Below are positions 9,506-18,530 of a stretch of DNA of 64,000 nucleotides, piece by piece. The DNA is from CAYNFR01 sp964396595. Its GTDB lineage: Bacteria > Bacteroidota > Bacteroidia > Chitinophagales > Saprospiraceae. The position numbers and the translations under genes were made by a program. The first letter of the stretch is position 1; each line of letters starts with the position of its first letter. The stretch covers positions 305,987 through 369,986 of the forward strand of contig CAYNFR010000001.1 in assembly GCA_964396595.1 (NCBI GenBank), given 5' to 3'. The notes below the pieces were generated by a model that saw only the letters and a list, made by a program, of their open reading frames with translations, searched no databases and was not told where the DNA came from.

Positions 9506-9901
9506 ATGTCTAAACTTATCAGACTTACCAAGGCGGAAGAAGAGATCATGCAGATGATCTGGGAGCAAACCGAGCCGGTTACTGTTTCTCAGCTTATCGA
9601 ACAAATGCCCGCACCCCTTCCCCCGCACAGCACGATCAGCAGTATCGTAAGAGTATTAGAAAAAAAGGGATTTGTCGACCACAAGGCCTATGGCCGAACA
9701 CACGTCTATTATCCTACCATTCCGAAGAAAGAGTATTCACTGTCAAGTCTTAACAGACTTACTTCAGAATACTTTGAAGGCTCTGTAAATCAACTTGTTT
9801 CCTTTCTTATCAAAGAAAAGAATCTGAGTATTAAGGATCTATCCGAAATCATCAACAAGCTTCAGGCCGACGATGAGGACCCTATTTCACCTCTAAACTA
9901 A
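9506..9901 (+). CDS. BlaI/MecI/CopY-family transcriptional repressor
   Basis: This 131-residue winged-helix repressor starts MSKLIRLTKAEEEIMQMIWE. It shows the family's recognition region (TISSIVRVLEKKGFVDHKAYGRTHVYYP). The upstream in-frame ATG at 9446 would lie inside the promoter, so 9506 is preferred. In this family a partner membrane protease cleaves the dimerisation domain after a signal and so relieves repression. That partner is encoded 6 bases downstream. No beta-lactamase gene is present, so the regulated target may be the operon itself or a distant gene. Confidence 0.9.
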   Translation: MSKLIRLTKAEEEIMQMIWEQTEPVTVSQLIEQMPAPLPPHSTISSIVRVLEKKGFVDHKAYGRTHVYYPTIPKKEYSLSSLNRLTSEYFEGSVNQLVSFLIKEKNLSIKDLSEIINKLQADDEDPISPLN

Positions 9902-9907
9902 CCCATC

Positions 9908-12190
9908 ATGTACGCATATTTACTCCAAGTCACTCTATGCTGGACGCTGATTTATGCTGTCTTTTTCCTGTTTCTAAGAAAATTAACCTTCTTCAATCTT
10001 AATAGGTGGTATCTGCTCTCAGGCATGTTTCTCGGCCTATTACTGCCCTTACTAGCTTTTATACCCATTCAATCTTGGCTATTTAAAGAAGAATTGCCCC
10101 AGATCGTTCACAATCTCTATTCACTACCCGATATCTTGGCTTCGAATGTCGAAAATGCACAGAGTGGCTCCTTGTTACTCTCCATAGTCCGATGGTTGTA
10201 CTTAATCGGCCTAAGTTTTTTCCTGGCGAGGTTTTTTCAAGGATTAAAGTCGATCTATCGCCTATTTGCCTCCGGCAAAAAAGAAACCAAGAATGACCAC
10301 ACACTGGTTTACACCAAGGCAGAACACTTGCCATTCTCTTTCTTTCACTATGTTTTCATCAGTGAATCAACCCCCTTATCAGCAGACCTTAACCAAATAT
10401 TACATCACGAATTGACCCATGTCAGAAGTCGGCATACCGTAGATGTCCTCCTAGCTGAAGTCATCAGTATCGCCTTCTGGTTTCATCCCCTTGTTTACTT
10501 GTTTAAGTCTGCCTTGTCGCAGACGCATGAGTATCTGGCTGATGCTGCCGTACTCAAAGAAACACCTCGTAAAGCATACGGTCAGCTACTGGTTAACCAA
10601 GCTCTGTCCGGTATTCATATTTCTTTAGTTAATCACTTTTTTAATTCACACCTTAAAAATCGTATAAACATGATGTACCAAAAAAAATCATCGCAGACAG
10701 CCGGGCTAAAATATGCCTTCTTGCTACCGGTTATTGCTGTTCTTGCCCTGGGATTCGTTGGGAAAAAATTCTCTCATTCGTTGCAAGAAGAGTCCCTTCT
10801 CGTGCTTAATGCCTCTGTCGATTCTGATACACTCAAATTAGAAGAAGAGATATTTAAAGTCGTAGAAAAAATGCCCCTCTTAGAAGGGTGTCAAGACAAA
10901 GAGTGCAGTGACAAAAAGCTGATAGACTTCGTTGTCAAGAATATTACGTATCCCATCGATGCGCGCCAAAATGGTATTCAAGGTCGGGTTTTTGTCCAAT
11001 TTGTTGTGGAGAAAAACGGTAAGTTATCTGACATAAAAATTGCTCGAGACATCGGTGGTGGTTGTGGCGATGCTGCCATGGCTGTAGTCCACAAGATGAA
11101 CGAAGAGATTAACTGGATTCCGGGAAATCAGGGGGGTGAAGATGTACGAGTGTCATATGTTCTGCCAATAACCTTTAAGATGGCTGAAGACATCGTTGTG
11201 CCTTCATCATCCAATGCTGTAGTATTTCCTCCTCCTCCACCGCCTCCAGCTCCTCCAGTAGCTTCACTTGCCTCTCTCCATTATGATTCTATCTTTAATG
11301 TTGTCGATAAAATGCCCTTATTTGATGGTTGTCAGACTAAAGAATGCAGCGATGAAAAGTTCCTTGCCTTCTTGATGAAAAACCTGAAATATCCGGCGGA
11401 AGCAATCGAAAAGGGTATCGAAGGTCGGGCATTTGTCCAGTTTGTTGTGGAGAAAAATGGTTCTATAGGAGACATAAGGCTAGCGAGGGGATTGGGACAT
11501 GGCATTAACGAAGCGTCTATCGCTGTGATAGAGAAAATGAACGAGGATAAAATCCGCTGGACACCCGGAATGAAGAATGGAATTAATGTGCGGGTTTTAT
11601 ACACCGCGCCCATAACTTTTAAATTATCGGAGGAGAGCTCAACTCCCCCTCCTCCTCCTCCTGCTCCTCCAGAAGTTTCACTTGCCTCTCTTGTTACCGG
11701 AGAGTCAGCGCCTTTGTTTGTTATAGATGGGGTAATAATGACTGAAGGTCTTGCTAAAATATCTCCGGATGATATTGAGAATGTGCGCGTCTTCAAGGGA
11801 GACAGCGCAATAGAAAAATATGGCGCTGAAGGCAAAAATGGCGTGGTAGAAGTAACACTTAAAAGTAAGTCTAAGCTCGCCAATGAGATCAAAAAAAACA
11901 TACGTGAAGATATTGAGCATGCTAAAAAGACTCAGGACTCGGATGTTCTGTCCATAACACGAATTTCTGTCAGCGAAATAGAGTTTGAATACAGCTCAGA
12001 AGAAAATGGCCAGCTAAGATATATACTGTACTCTAGCTCCGGTCAGTTAATCCGTAATGCCCTAATAGAAAAAACGGACAAGACTCTGAGACATTTCATT
12101 AATGCAGATGGTATGGCGACAGGCATTTATTATCTAGTCGTTCAACAAGGGCCAAAAACCGCATCTACATCTGTGGCTTATGTAAAATAA
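9908..12190 (+). CDS. M56 (BlaR1-like) membrane protease with two TonB_C domains and a plug-like domain
   Basis: The protein has 760 residues. The N-terminal third is an M56 membrane metalloprotease with hydrophobic segments at about 5-22, 34-55 and 90-110, HELTH at 167-171, the third zinc ligand likely Glu208 (THEYLADAAVL), and a final transmembrane helix at about 268-285. The exported part has two homologous TonB C-terminal domains (about 310-425 and 458-573). Each starts with KMPLxxGCQxKECSDxK and each is followed by a proline-rich linker (441-450, 579-588). Then comes a short TonB-receptor-plug-like segment (APLFVIDGVIM to GKNGVVEVTLK, 601-652) and a beta-rich C-terminus (690-760) resembling a type IX sorting domain. 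It is probably the sensor for the adjacent BlaI-type repressor, acting across the inner membrane. No penicillin-sensor domain is present. Confidence 0.88.
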   Translation: MYAYLLQVTLCWTLIYAVFFLFLRKLTFFNLNRWYLLSGMFLGLLLPLLAFIPIQSWLFKEELPQIVHNLYSLPDILASNVENAQSGSLLLSIVRWLYLIGLSFFLARFFQGLKSIYRLFASGKKETKNDHTLVYTKAEHLPFSFFHYVFISESTPLSADLNQILHHELTHVRSRHTVDVLLAEVISIAFWFHPLVYLFKSALSQTHEYLADAAVLKETPRKAYGQLLVNQALSGIHISLVNHFFNSHLKNRINMMYQKKSSQTAGLKYAFLLPVIAVLALGFVGKKFSHSLQEESLLVLNASVDSDTLKLEEEIFKVVEKMPLLEGCQDKECSDKKLIDFVVKNITYPIDARQNGIQGRVFVQFVVEKNGKLSDIKIARDIGGGCGDAAMAVVHKMNEEINWIPGNQGGEDVRVSYVLPITFKMAEDIVVPSSSNAVVFPPPPPPPAPPVASLASLHYDSIFNVVDKMPLFDGCQTKECSDEKFLAFLMKNLKYPAEAIEKGIEGRAFVQFVVEKNGSIGDIRLARGLGHGINEASIAVIEKMNEDKIRWTPGMKNGINVRVLYTAPITFKLSEESSTPPPPPPAPPEVSLASLVTGESAPLFVIDGVIMTEGLAKISPDDIENVRVFKGDSAIEKYGAEGKNGVVEVTLKSKSKLANEIKKNIREDIEHAKKTQDSDVLSITRISVSEIEFEYSSEENGQLRYILYSSSGQLIRNALIEKTDKTLRHFINADGMATGIYYLVVQQGPKTASTSVAYVK

Positions 12191-12226
12191 AGTTGATAAA
12201 AGTTTCTGAACGTTGATTTAACAATG

Positions 12227-12258
12227 ACCGCGAGAGAGTCTTCTTTCGCGGTTTTTTT
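12227..12258 (+). terminator. Rho-independent terminator of the blaI operon
   Basis: ACCGCGA (12227-12233) pairs with TCGCGGT (12246-12252), followed by a run of seven T. The T-run is on the + strand only. Confidence 0.88.
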
Positions 12259-12299
12259 CGATCCCTGAACCTAGCTTGGTGCGGAGCTAAATTATAGAA

Positions 12300-13418
12300 T
12301 CAATTGCCACTGACGGTAAATTCTGTACCTAACAACACGGTCAATACGGCATTTATGGCAACCGTTAAGCCTTTTACCTCCGCGTTCGTGCTGATAACCG
12401 GATAGTTTGTTGCGCCATCAGCTATGGACACTTCTGAGTCAATCGTCGGAAGAACGCTCTCTCCCCAGTTAGATGAGTTGTGCCACTGGTCGCTGGCAGA
12501 TCCGTGCCATTGAGATGTAGTGCCTGACTCTACTCCGGTTAAGTGAGAGAGGTCTGTGACTAGCTCCCACGCTATTTTTTGAAAGATAGCTGCTTGAGTG
12601 GGCGTCGGTGCGCCAAATGATCCTCCCCACTGTGTCATCAGCTGATTATGAAGCCCTTCAGGACTTGTTTTAAACAATGTAGCAAAATGAATGCACGCAA
12701 TAAAGTATCGCCCGACATCACCCAGGTGAATGTCATCATCAAACAGTTGGTTCATACTGTTAATACCGGGAACACGACCCGCATCAATACTATCTTGTAG
12801 CCTTGCCAGACCTTGCCCCCCGGGGATCATAAGAAGCGGTTTGGCAGGATTGTGACGATTGTTTATGGTGTCTAATACACTTGCCCACATAGGCAGATCT
12901 GCGGTCAAGCGCTGCCGCCACGGGGGACTATCTTGATCATACATACACCCTGTCGGCGTTCCGCTGTTGATACAATGCCATACTTCGTATAGATATATTT
13001 GGATATCGGGATTGTGTTCTAATGCATATTGATAAAAGCTATCAACAAATTCGTAGGTCTCTACGATACCCCATATGTTATTATGCCTTGGCACCGACTC
13101 TGTTAAGACCAGGACATCATATCCGCCTTGTGGCAAGCCTTCGGACTGGTAGTAGCCATATAGGTGGGGAGGATTGGCCCCATAATCATCCCGATCCTTT
13201 GCTTGCCAGCTCCATCTCAAAGGAGAGCCTGGTATGCTTTGATACTTCCAATCATTCATACTTGATTCAACATGGTCATCAGCGAGAGATTTAACCATTT
13301 CAGGGATATAATCACTCAGGCTATGCCCAATGTAGAAACTCTTTACCGATTGTGATATAAGCTGCTGACTGTAGGTGGCGATAACAGCTAGCAATATGGG
13401 GTATAGTTTATTTTTCAT
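12300..13418 (-). CDS. Secreted SGNH-hydrolase-like protein, probably truncated
   Basis: The protein has 372 residues. A signal peptide (about 1-22) is followed by YIGHSLSD at 29-36, which looks like the SGNH block I with GHSLS in place of GDSLS. DDDIHLGDVGRYF near residues 228-240 matches block V (DxxH). SGNH enzymes are esterases or carbohydrate deacylases; the substrate is unknown. After about residue 298 the sequence becomes a beta-repeat (SQWHGSASDQWHNSSNWGE and following), as in type IX-secreted proteins. It stops at TEFTVSGN without the expected sorting domain. Confidence 0.7.
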   Translation of the reverse strand: MKNKLYPILLAVIATYSQQLISQSVKSFYIGHSLSDYIPEMVKSLADDHVESSMNDWKYQSIPGSPLRWSWQAKDRDDYGANPPHLYGYYQSEGLPQGGYDVLVLTESVPRHNNIWGIVETYEFVDSFYQYALEHNPDIQIYLYEVWHCINSGTPTGCMYDQDSPPWRQRLTADLPMWASVLDTINNRHNPAKPLLMIPGGQGLARLQDSIDAGRVPGINSMNQLFDDDIHLGDVGRYFIACIHFATLFKTSPEGLHNQLMTQWGGSFGAPTPTQAAIFQKIAWELVTDLSHLTGVESGTTSQWHGSASDQWHNSSNWGESVLPTIDSEVSIADGATNYPVISTNAEVKGLTVAINAVLTVLLGTEFTVSGN

Positions 13419-13736
13419 TTCCGGGCAGAATGTGATGAATACATCTTAAACTTATGGATGTGCCTATATCGTATGCCTTATCGGGAAGAATTGCTTGTCT
13501 TAATGTTGTTTAGAAAGGTTCTGTTGGCCGATGACCACATTCTCGTTTGAGAAGTGCTAATGGTTGATAGATCATAAAAACCATGCTTATCAAGACTTTT
13601 TGCTAATTTGTATCTGTGAATTGTGAAATAGATTTATTGGGGGGGTGAACTAAAAAAACTGCTTGATAAATTCGAGGTTTGTTCAGTACATTTTCTCGTT
13701 TCTGCCCTCAACGAGATTTTTGCTGTAAAAAATGAA

Positions 13737-13949
13737 ATGAATATACTTTGCGATTTTCAAGGAAGGCCAATGAAAGTATACTGGTTAGAAGTCGTTAATG
13801 ATGTAATTTTTATCACAGATAAACAATCCGGAGAGGCGTTTTACGACATATCCCCTGCGCCTCGGTCGGATAAATCAATTAAATATTCTTTCGGTGGCGA
13901 GAAGTTTAACTATTCTGCTGATCAGCTCCGCCGACACCACCACCCTTGA
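13737..13949 (+). CDS. Hypothetical small protein (doubtful)
   Basis: This is a 70-codon frame starting MNILCDFQGRPMKVYWLEVV. The same frame is open upstream to 13632 without another ATG, so it may be the tail of an older, larger gene. No family is recognised. The last residues (QLRRHHHP) overlap the beginning of a methylase-tail-like peptide read in the +1 frame, so a frameshifted remnant is an alternative explanation. Confidence 0.25.
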   Translation: MNILCDFQGRPMKVYWLEVVNDVIFITDKQSGEAFYDISPAPRSDKSIKYSFGGEKFNYSADQLRRHHHP

Positions 13950-14034
13950 ATCACACATCGACCACATGGTTGACGAGCTGTATGAATTGACCGATGGCAA
14001 AATCAATCTCCTCAAAAATACTATTAAAGACTAG
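13927..14034 (+). pseudogene. C-terminal remnant of a restriction-modification methylase
   Basis: A 35-codon reading (SADTTTLESHIDHMVDELYE, then LTDGKINLLKN and a stop) closely resembles the conserved tail of Eco57I/TaqI-type N6-adenine methylases and type IIG enzymes, where IDxxVYELYGLTEEEI is usual. It has no start codon and no upstream catalytic domain; a stop codon interrupts its frame shortly before. I therefore read it as a gene remnant, perhaps joined by a frameshift to the frame at 13737-13949. The assignment rests on a short motif. Confidence 0.45.
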
Positions 14035-14087
14035 CCACTTTAGGAAAACATACAAGGCTTATTTGCGCATAACCCTTGTATATGGAC

Positions 14088-14864
14088 TTATCGCCCTCTT
14101 ATCCATCGATAAGCATAGTTAAGTGCATCTAACACCAAGATAAATCCATGGGTTAAGAGCTTGCCCCTTCTTTCCATTCCTCGGTATTTGACGGCGAGAT
14201 TATACTTGATGATTTTCTTGTTAAGACGTGATTTGGTTTTGTATCTGAGTAAAGGCTTAGCTATATTATGCCATGTCACCCGATCATATATGCGATACCA
14301 TAGATCGGCATCTTCGGCCCATCTGAGATTTGGATCATAAAAGCCATGCGTTAGATAGCACTCCCTTTTAATTATAATAGTCGGGTGAAAAACGAGCGTT
14401 TTACGGAAGATCCGTTTGACGATTTGGTCATGGAGCGACGGCAGCAGATGTGGCGCTCCTTCACTCCCGTCTTCATAAATAGGAATAATGCCGGTGCCAC
14501 AGATGTCTATCGCCGGGTTTTCTTGCATGAACTTGATCTGCGTTATTATCCTGCCTGGCATGGCCACATCATCCGCATCCATGCGCAGAATGTATTTGCC
14601 TCGTGCGGCCTTAATGCCCCTATTGAGGCTTGCAGCCAATCCCATATTGCTGTCGTTTAGTATGACCTTGATCCGTGAATCCTTCGCCGCCATGTTCATC
14701 ACTATACGTGACGAGTCATCTGAACTTCCGTCTTCTACGATGATGTATTCATACGCTGTATAATCCTGATCGAGAATACTCTGTACCGCTTTGCGGATAG
14801 TTTTCTCGGCATTATAGCAGGCCATCACTACACTACACTCCATCAATCGTCTTATTTGCGTCAA
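14088..14864 (-). CDS. Glycosyltransferase family 2
   Basis: This 258-residue GT-A fold transferase probably adds a sugar to a surface polysaccharide or lipid on the cytoplasmic face. It shows the classical family 2 start (CSVVMACYNAEKTIRKAVQSIL), EDGSSDDS, and the DxD metal/nucleotide site in RMDADD at about 94-99. WAEDADLWYRI at about 182-192 matches the ED catalytic-base region. It overlaps the upstream membrane protein gene by 32 bases, or by 11 if the internal start MECSVV at 14843 is used. The pair reads as an operon for polysaccharide assembly. Confidence 0.88.
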   Translation of the reverse strand: MTQIRRLMECSVVMACYNAEKTIRKAVQSILDQDYTAYEYIIVEDGSSDDSSRIVMNMAAKDSRIKVILNDSNMGLAASLNRGIKAARGKYILRMDADDVAMPGRIITQIKFMQENPAIDICGTGIIPIYEDGSEGAPHLLPSLHDQIVKRIFRKTLVFHPTIIIKRECYLTHGFYDPNLRWAEDADLWYRIYDRVTWHNIAKPLLRYKTKSRLNKKIIKYNLAVKYRGMERRGKLLTHGFILVLDALNYAYRWIRGR

Positions 14865-16083
14865 GTGAATGTCGCGTAATTATCCCTGTCGTTATCCCAA
14901 AAAACACCCAATAATTTATAGAGAAAATGGAATCCTCACTCAAGCCATAAAATGTCATGAAGACAAAATAGAAGCTAAAACACTTTTCTAGTGGAGAAAA
15001 GTCTCCTTGTCGCAAAATTATCTTCCATATCAACTTGCCAATGATCATAAGATGTAAGCCCCCTAGAACTAAGCCAAGACTGCCAAATAAATGAACAATA
15101 TCTGACTCGGGTGCAGTAGGCACAAAATCCAAGACACTATTAACATCATAGAACATAGCTAGTAATTGACGACTATTGTCCTCTGTATAGCTTGGATAAC
15201 CACCCAATCCTAAACCGAATGGATAGTTTTGAACTATATCCCAGGCATTCAGATACGGATAAAAGCGCGTATCATAAATCCCTTGCTGAAAGAAATTTTT
15301 TATGAGAATGGTAGCCGGAAACACAGCCATCGCCATAACCGTCAATAGCTTTTTGGGCTGTCGCAATAGATAGATCAAAGATGCGGCAGCAACACCTAAC
15401 AAAAAACTTCTTATACCAAAAGCGCTTAGCCAAATCATCCCAATGCTCAACACTTTCAACCGTAGATCGCGCACCAAAAAAATGGCATAAGCAAACAAAA
15501 AACCCATAAGATAACCATATCGCTGCTTCATAATACCATAATCGTCAAGCGTCTGAACGAAAGAATCATTGAACTCAGAGAAATAAACTCCTGGGCTCAC
15601 ATGAAGCAATATTTGTCCTGTTGAGAACGCCGCAAACAAGATTCCCAACCAAAAGAGTATCGACAAACCATTGCTAAAAACCCGATTGCATTCATAGTCC
15701 GCATTGACGACATGCACATGTAAACACCACCCGACACTTATAAACACCAGCTGATAAAACACCCAATTACTATTTACATAGGGCGCAAGTCCGGCATTTA
15801 GTACGTATAGAGTTATCAATAAGACATACCACACCGACCCTCGCCAGTTCACTTCCTCTAGCCGCCAATAACCGAGAAAAATAGCGCCTGCAACTATCGG
15901 AATGATGTAGTTTATAAAATTGTATGCATCTCCACCAGTAGCATTGATCGTCGTCTCGAAACCAACCAGTCTGGACAAATAGAAATTAAAATTAGTCAGT
16001 CTGAGTAGCCCTAGTCCAACGAATATCAACAAGATACTCACCCTTTGAGGCTTGATAAACTCTCGAGACATAATGGATCCCAT
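14833..16083 (-). CDS. Polytopic membrane protein, O-antigen polymerase/ligase-like
   Basis: The protein has 416 residues with roughly ten hydrophobic segments. A large extracytoplasmic loop at about 265-325 contains NYPFGLGLGGYPS, the pattern seen in Wzy polymerases and O-antigen ligases (a G-G region followed by acidic or aromatic residues). It is followed directly by a family 2 glycosyltransferase. A role in polymerising or ligating a surface glycan is inferred, since these families share little sequence identity. The start may be Met1 or Met5. On the minus strand TAACTTCG lies upstream and resembles a -7 promoter box with one mismatch. Confidence 0.65.
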   Translation of the reverse strand: MGSIMSREFIKPQRVSILLIFVGLGLLRLTNFNFYLSRLVGFETTINATGGDAYNFINYIIPIVAGAIFLGYWRLEEVNWRGSVWYVLLITLYVLNAGLAPYVNSNWVFYQLVFISVGWCLHVHVVNADYECNRVFSNGLSILFWLGILFAAFSTGQILLHVSPGVYFSEFNDSFVQTLDDYGIMKQRYGYLMGFLFAYAIFLVRDLRLKVLSIGMIWLSAFGIRSFLLGVAAASLIYLLRQPKKLLTVMAMAVFPATILIKNFFQQGIYDTRFYPYLNAWDIVQNYPFGLGLGGYPSYTEDNSRQLLAMFYDVNSVLDFVPTAPESDIVHLFGSLGLVLGGLHLMIIGKLIWKIILRQGDFSPLEKCFSFYFVFMTFYGLSEDSIFSINYWVFFGITTGIITRHSLDANKTIDGV

Positions 16084-16225
16084 CTAAGGCTTTTTGGCTA
16101 TCATTATACGGGCGAAGTTAGCTTTTTATGATAGCATGATCATTAATCCTTACTCCCTTTAAGCCGTGTTTTTATCGCTCTTAAGAAAAAACTGCGTACA
16201 TTTAGACCAACTAATTTAATGAATC

Positions 16226-17002
16226 ATGCCTGTGTTAAGTCTTCTCTTCAGTTTGTTATTCATGTCATATTTCGCTTCTGAAACAAGAAGTTTTTATCCT
16301 GAGAGAGTATCTGAGAGCATTACTGATATGAATGGAGCTTGGACATTGGTCTCTAAAAATCATGAAGCATTTGCCGAAGGCAAAATGATCAAGATTGTTT
16401 CTGCTGGCACTTTTGTTTACACGGCATTTGATCCCGCTGACGGAAAATTTATAGGTACAGAAGGGGGAAGCTATCGGATAGAAGCGGGTAAATTGTTGGA
16501 AACATTGGAGTTTTGCACATGGACTCAAGACAATGTTGGCAAGACGTATGTTTTTGAGTTTTCCGCTAATGATGAAGCATTGACTATGTCCGGTGTAATT
16601 GATGGTGAACCGGTTGTTGAAATATGGCAACGTATTGACCATGGCATCAGTGACGCTCCTCTCGCAGGTGCATGGCGGATAAGCTCTCGCGTGGCTGATG
16701 GAAATTCTAGCTCCATTGAACTTGCGCCACGGCGGACGATTAAAATCCTTTCTGGAACAAGGTTTCAATGGACTGCTTATAATATGGCAACAAAGGAGTT
16801 CTTCGGTTGTGGCGGTGGTACTTATTCTGCCGTTGATGGCATATACACGGAGCATATAGAATTCTTCTCACGAGATCAATCTAGAGTGGGTATGGCTTTG
16901 TCGTTTGGTTTTAATAGAGATGGTAATGACTGGAGACATACCGGAAAAAGTTCGCGTGGCGAACCTATTGATGAAACATGGACGATTTACGATATTGATT
17001 AG
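16226..17002 (+). CDS. Exported protein with two lipocalin-like domains
   Basis: The protein has 258 residues and an N-terminal hydrophobic signal (about 1-19). The mature part is an internal duplication. GAWTLVSKNHEAFAEGKMIK to EIWQRID (about 37-139) is repeated as GAWRISSRVADGNSS to ETWTIYD (about 148-257). Both halves share the KIxSxxxFxxTA and GGxYxxxxGxxxExxEF patterns. The pattern resembles the lipocalin-like and DUF4488-type small beta-barrels common in Bacteroidota. The ligand is unknown. No neighbour suggests a pathway. Confidence 0.72.
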   Translation: MPVLSLLFSLLFMSYFASETRSFYPERVSESITDMNGAWTLVSKNHEAFAEGKMIKIVSAGTFVYTAFDPADGKFIGTEGGSYRIEAGKLLETLEFCTWTQDNVGKTYVFEFSANDEALTMSGVIDGEPVVEIWQRIDHGISDAPLAGAWRISSRVADGNSSSIELAPRRTIKILSGTRFQWTAYNMATKEFFGCGGGTYSAVDGIYTEHIEFFSRDQSRVGMALSFGFNRDGNDWRHTGKSSRGEPIDETWTIYDID

Positions 17003-17112
17003 ACGGTATTCATAGGAGCTTAACATTTTGTTCATCCATTCGTCACAGTATAGGGTATACTCATTTTAGTCTTTTTTAGTAGCTTGCCGCTTCATTTAAA
17101 GATTTTCATTGT

Positions 17113-18522
17113 ATGAAGCGCAGAAAGTTTTTTACCACCGCCGCTGTCGGGGCTGCAGGGACATCCTTTATTTTCCCTATTCAAGCCTGCAAAACGCCTC
17201 ATTCTGAAGCCGTCAATGGTATTGGCAAAGGTCGTAAAGCCAAGAACATAATCTTCATGGTAAGTGATGGTATGAGCTCCGGGACACTCAATATGGGTGA
17301 TTTATTCATCCAACGTCGCGATGGCAGGGGCAGCGCGTGGCTAGATCTTTATCGCAATCAACGCGTGACACGCGCATTAATGGATACTTCTTCCGCCAAT
17401 TCTCTTGTTACAGATAGTGCAGCCGGTGGTTCTGCGTGGGGAGGAGGCCATAAAGTACCCAATGGTAGGCTAAATACAGGGCCTAATAACGAAGAATACA
17501 TGCCCATCTTACAGAAATTTAAAAAAGCGGGCAAAAAGGTAGGGTGTGTAACTACTGTGCCGATTACACACGCAACACCTGCATCGTTCTGTGTAAGTCA
17601 ACAAAGTCGAGGAGATCAGGCTGATATAGCCGAGAAATACTTAGGCCTGCGCTTTGACGTAATGCTAGGAGGGGGGGGTAAGTACTTTATCAATCGCAAA
17701 GATGACCGCAATATGTACCAAGAGTTTGCGAACAAAGGCTTTCAAGTGGTCAACAATAAAACAGATCTTGCCAAAGCCAATAAAGACAGGCCGGTTTTAG
17801 GCGTTTTTGATGAAGATGGCCTCGCGTATGATATAGATAGGCTCAACGATCCCGTCATTAACGCTTTCACCCCTTCGCTAGCAGAAATGAGCGCCAAAGC
17901 GATCGAATTGTTATCGACACATCCTGAAGGTTTTGTGCTTCAGATAGAGGGCGGTAAAGTAGACTGGGCGGCACATGCCAATGATACGCCGGCATTGATA
18001 TACGACCAAGTAGCATTCGATAGTGCCGTACGGACGGTGATAGATTTTGCTGAGAGGGATGGTAATACGCTGGTTATCTTGACGACAGACCACGGCAATG
18101 CCAATCCTGGGCTTTATTACAGCAAAGCGAATGATAACTTCGACACTCTCTTCCACTATAAAAGATCCAATAACTTTATTCTTTCCCAATTTGAAAGAGG
18201 TGGGACTATTAATTTATTCGCAGAAAGAATTAAGTCGTATCAAGGCTTCAAGCTGAGTGATGAAAAATTAAAGTCAATTTACAGCAGCTACGAAAACCAA
18301 AAAGCCGAAGGTTTATACAATGATTATAAATTACCCTATGCAGAATATGCCAGCTACCAGAAGGACTTTACTTCTGTAGCATTTGGCGGGGATAATCATA
18401 CGGGTGATTTCGTAGAGCTCGCCGCATTCGGCCCGGGCAGTGAGAAAATCAAACCATTTGTGGTCAATACAGATCTTCACTATTTAATGCTCGAAGCAGC
18501 CGAGATAGAAAATCGATTTTAG
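17113..18522 (+). CDS. Alkaline phosphatase (PhoA family)
   Basis: The protein has 469 residues. The N-terminus has a twin-arginine-type signal (MKRRKFFTTAAVGAAG) that ends in a cysteine context (FPIQAC), so it may be a Tat-exported lipoprotein. Family motifs are complete: MVSDGMS binds metal, TDSAAGGSAWGGG carries the serine nucleophile, IEGGKVDWAAHAND and TTDHGN bind metals, and GGDNHTGDFV provides the last histidine region. It releases phosphate from monoesters in the periplasm or at the surface. A run of eight G at 17671-17678 encodes part of MLGGGGKYF. No Pho-box was recognised upstream. Confidence 0.93.
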   Translation: MKRRKFFTTAAVGAAGTSFIFPIQACKTPHSEAVNGIGKGRKAKNIIFMVSDGMSSGTLNMGDLFIQRRDGRGSAWLDLYRNQRVTRALMDTSSANSLVTDSAAGGSAWGGGHKVPNGRLNTGPNNEEYMPILQKFKKAGKKVGCVTTVPITHATPASFCVSQQSRGDQADIAEKYLGLRFDVMLGGGGKYFINRKDDRNMYQEFANKGFQVVNNKTDLAKANKDRPVLGVFDEDGLAYDIDRLNDPVINAFTPSLAEMSAKAIELLSTHPEGFVLQIEGGKVDWAAHANDTPALIYDQVAFDSAVRTVIDFAERDGNTLVILTTDHGNANPGLYYSKANDNFDTLFHYKRSNNFILSQFERGGTINLFAERIKSYQGFKLSDEKLKSIYSSYENQKAEGLYNDYKLPYAEYASYQKDFTSVAFGGDNHTGDFVELAAFGPGSEKIKPFVVNTDLHYLMLEAAEIENRF

Positions 18523-18530
18523 TCTCGTCC

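Larger units (their letters stand above)
13419..14087. other. Decayed accessory patch
   Basis: About 670 bases lie here between two leftward genes with no convincing intact gene. The first 300 bases hold no recognisable motif apart from a G7 run at 13639-13645. The second half holds a 70-codon reading frame and a methylase-tail-like fragment in another frame. The codon and base texture is patchy, as in degraded horizontally acquired DNA. Confidence 0.45.

Noticed and set aside
13639..13645. G7 run as a phase-variation tract.
   Set aside because: It is not in or directly before a credible gene; the nearest ORF is itself doubtful.
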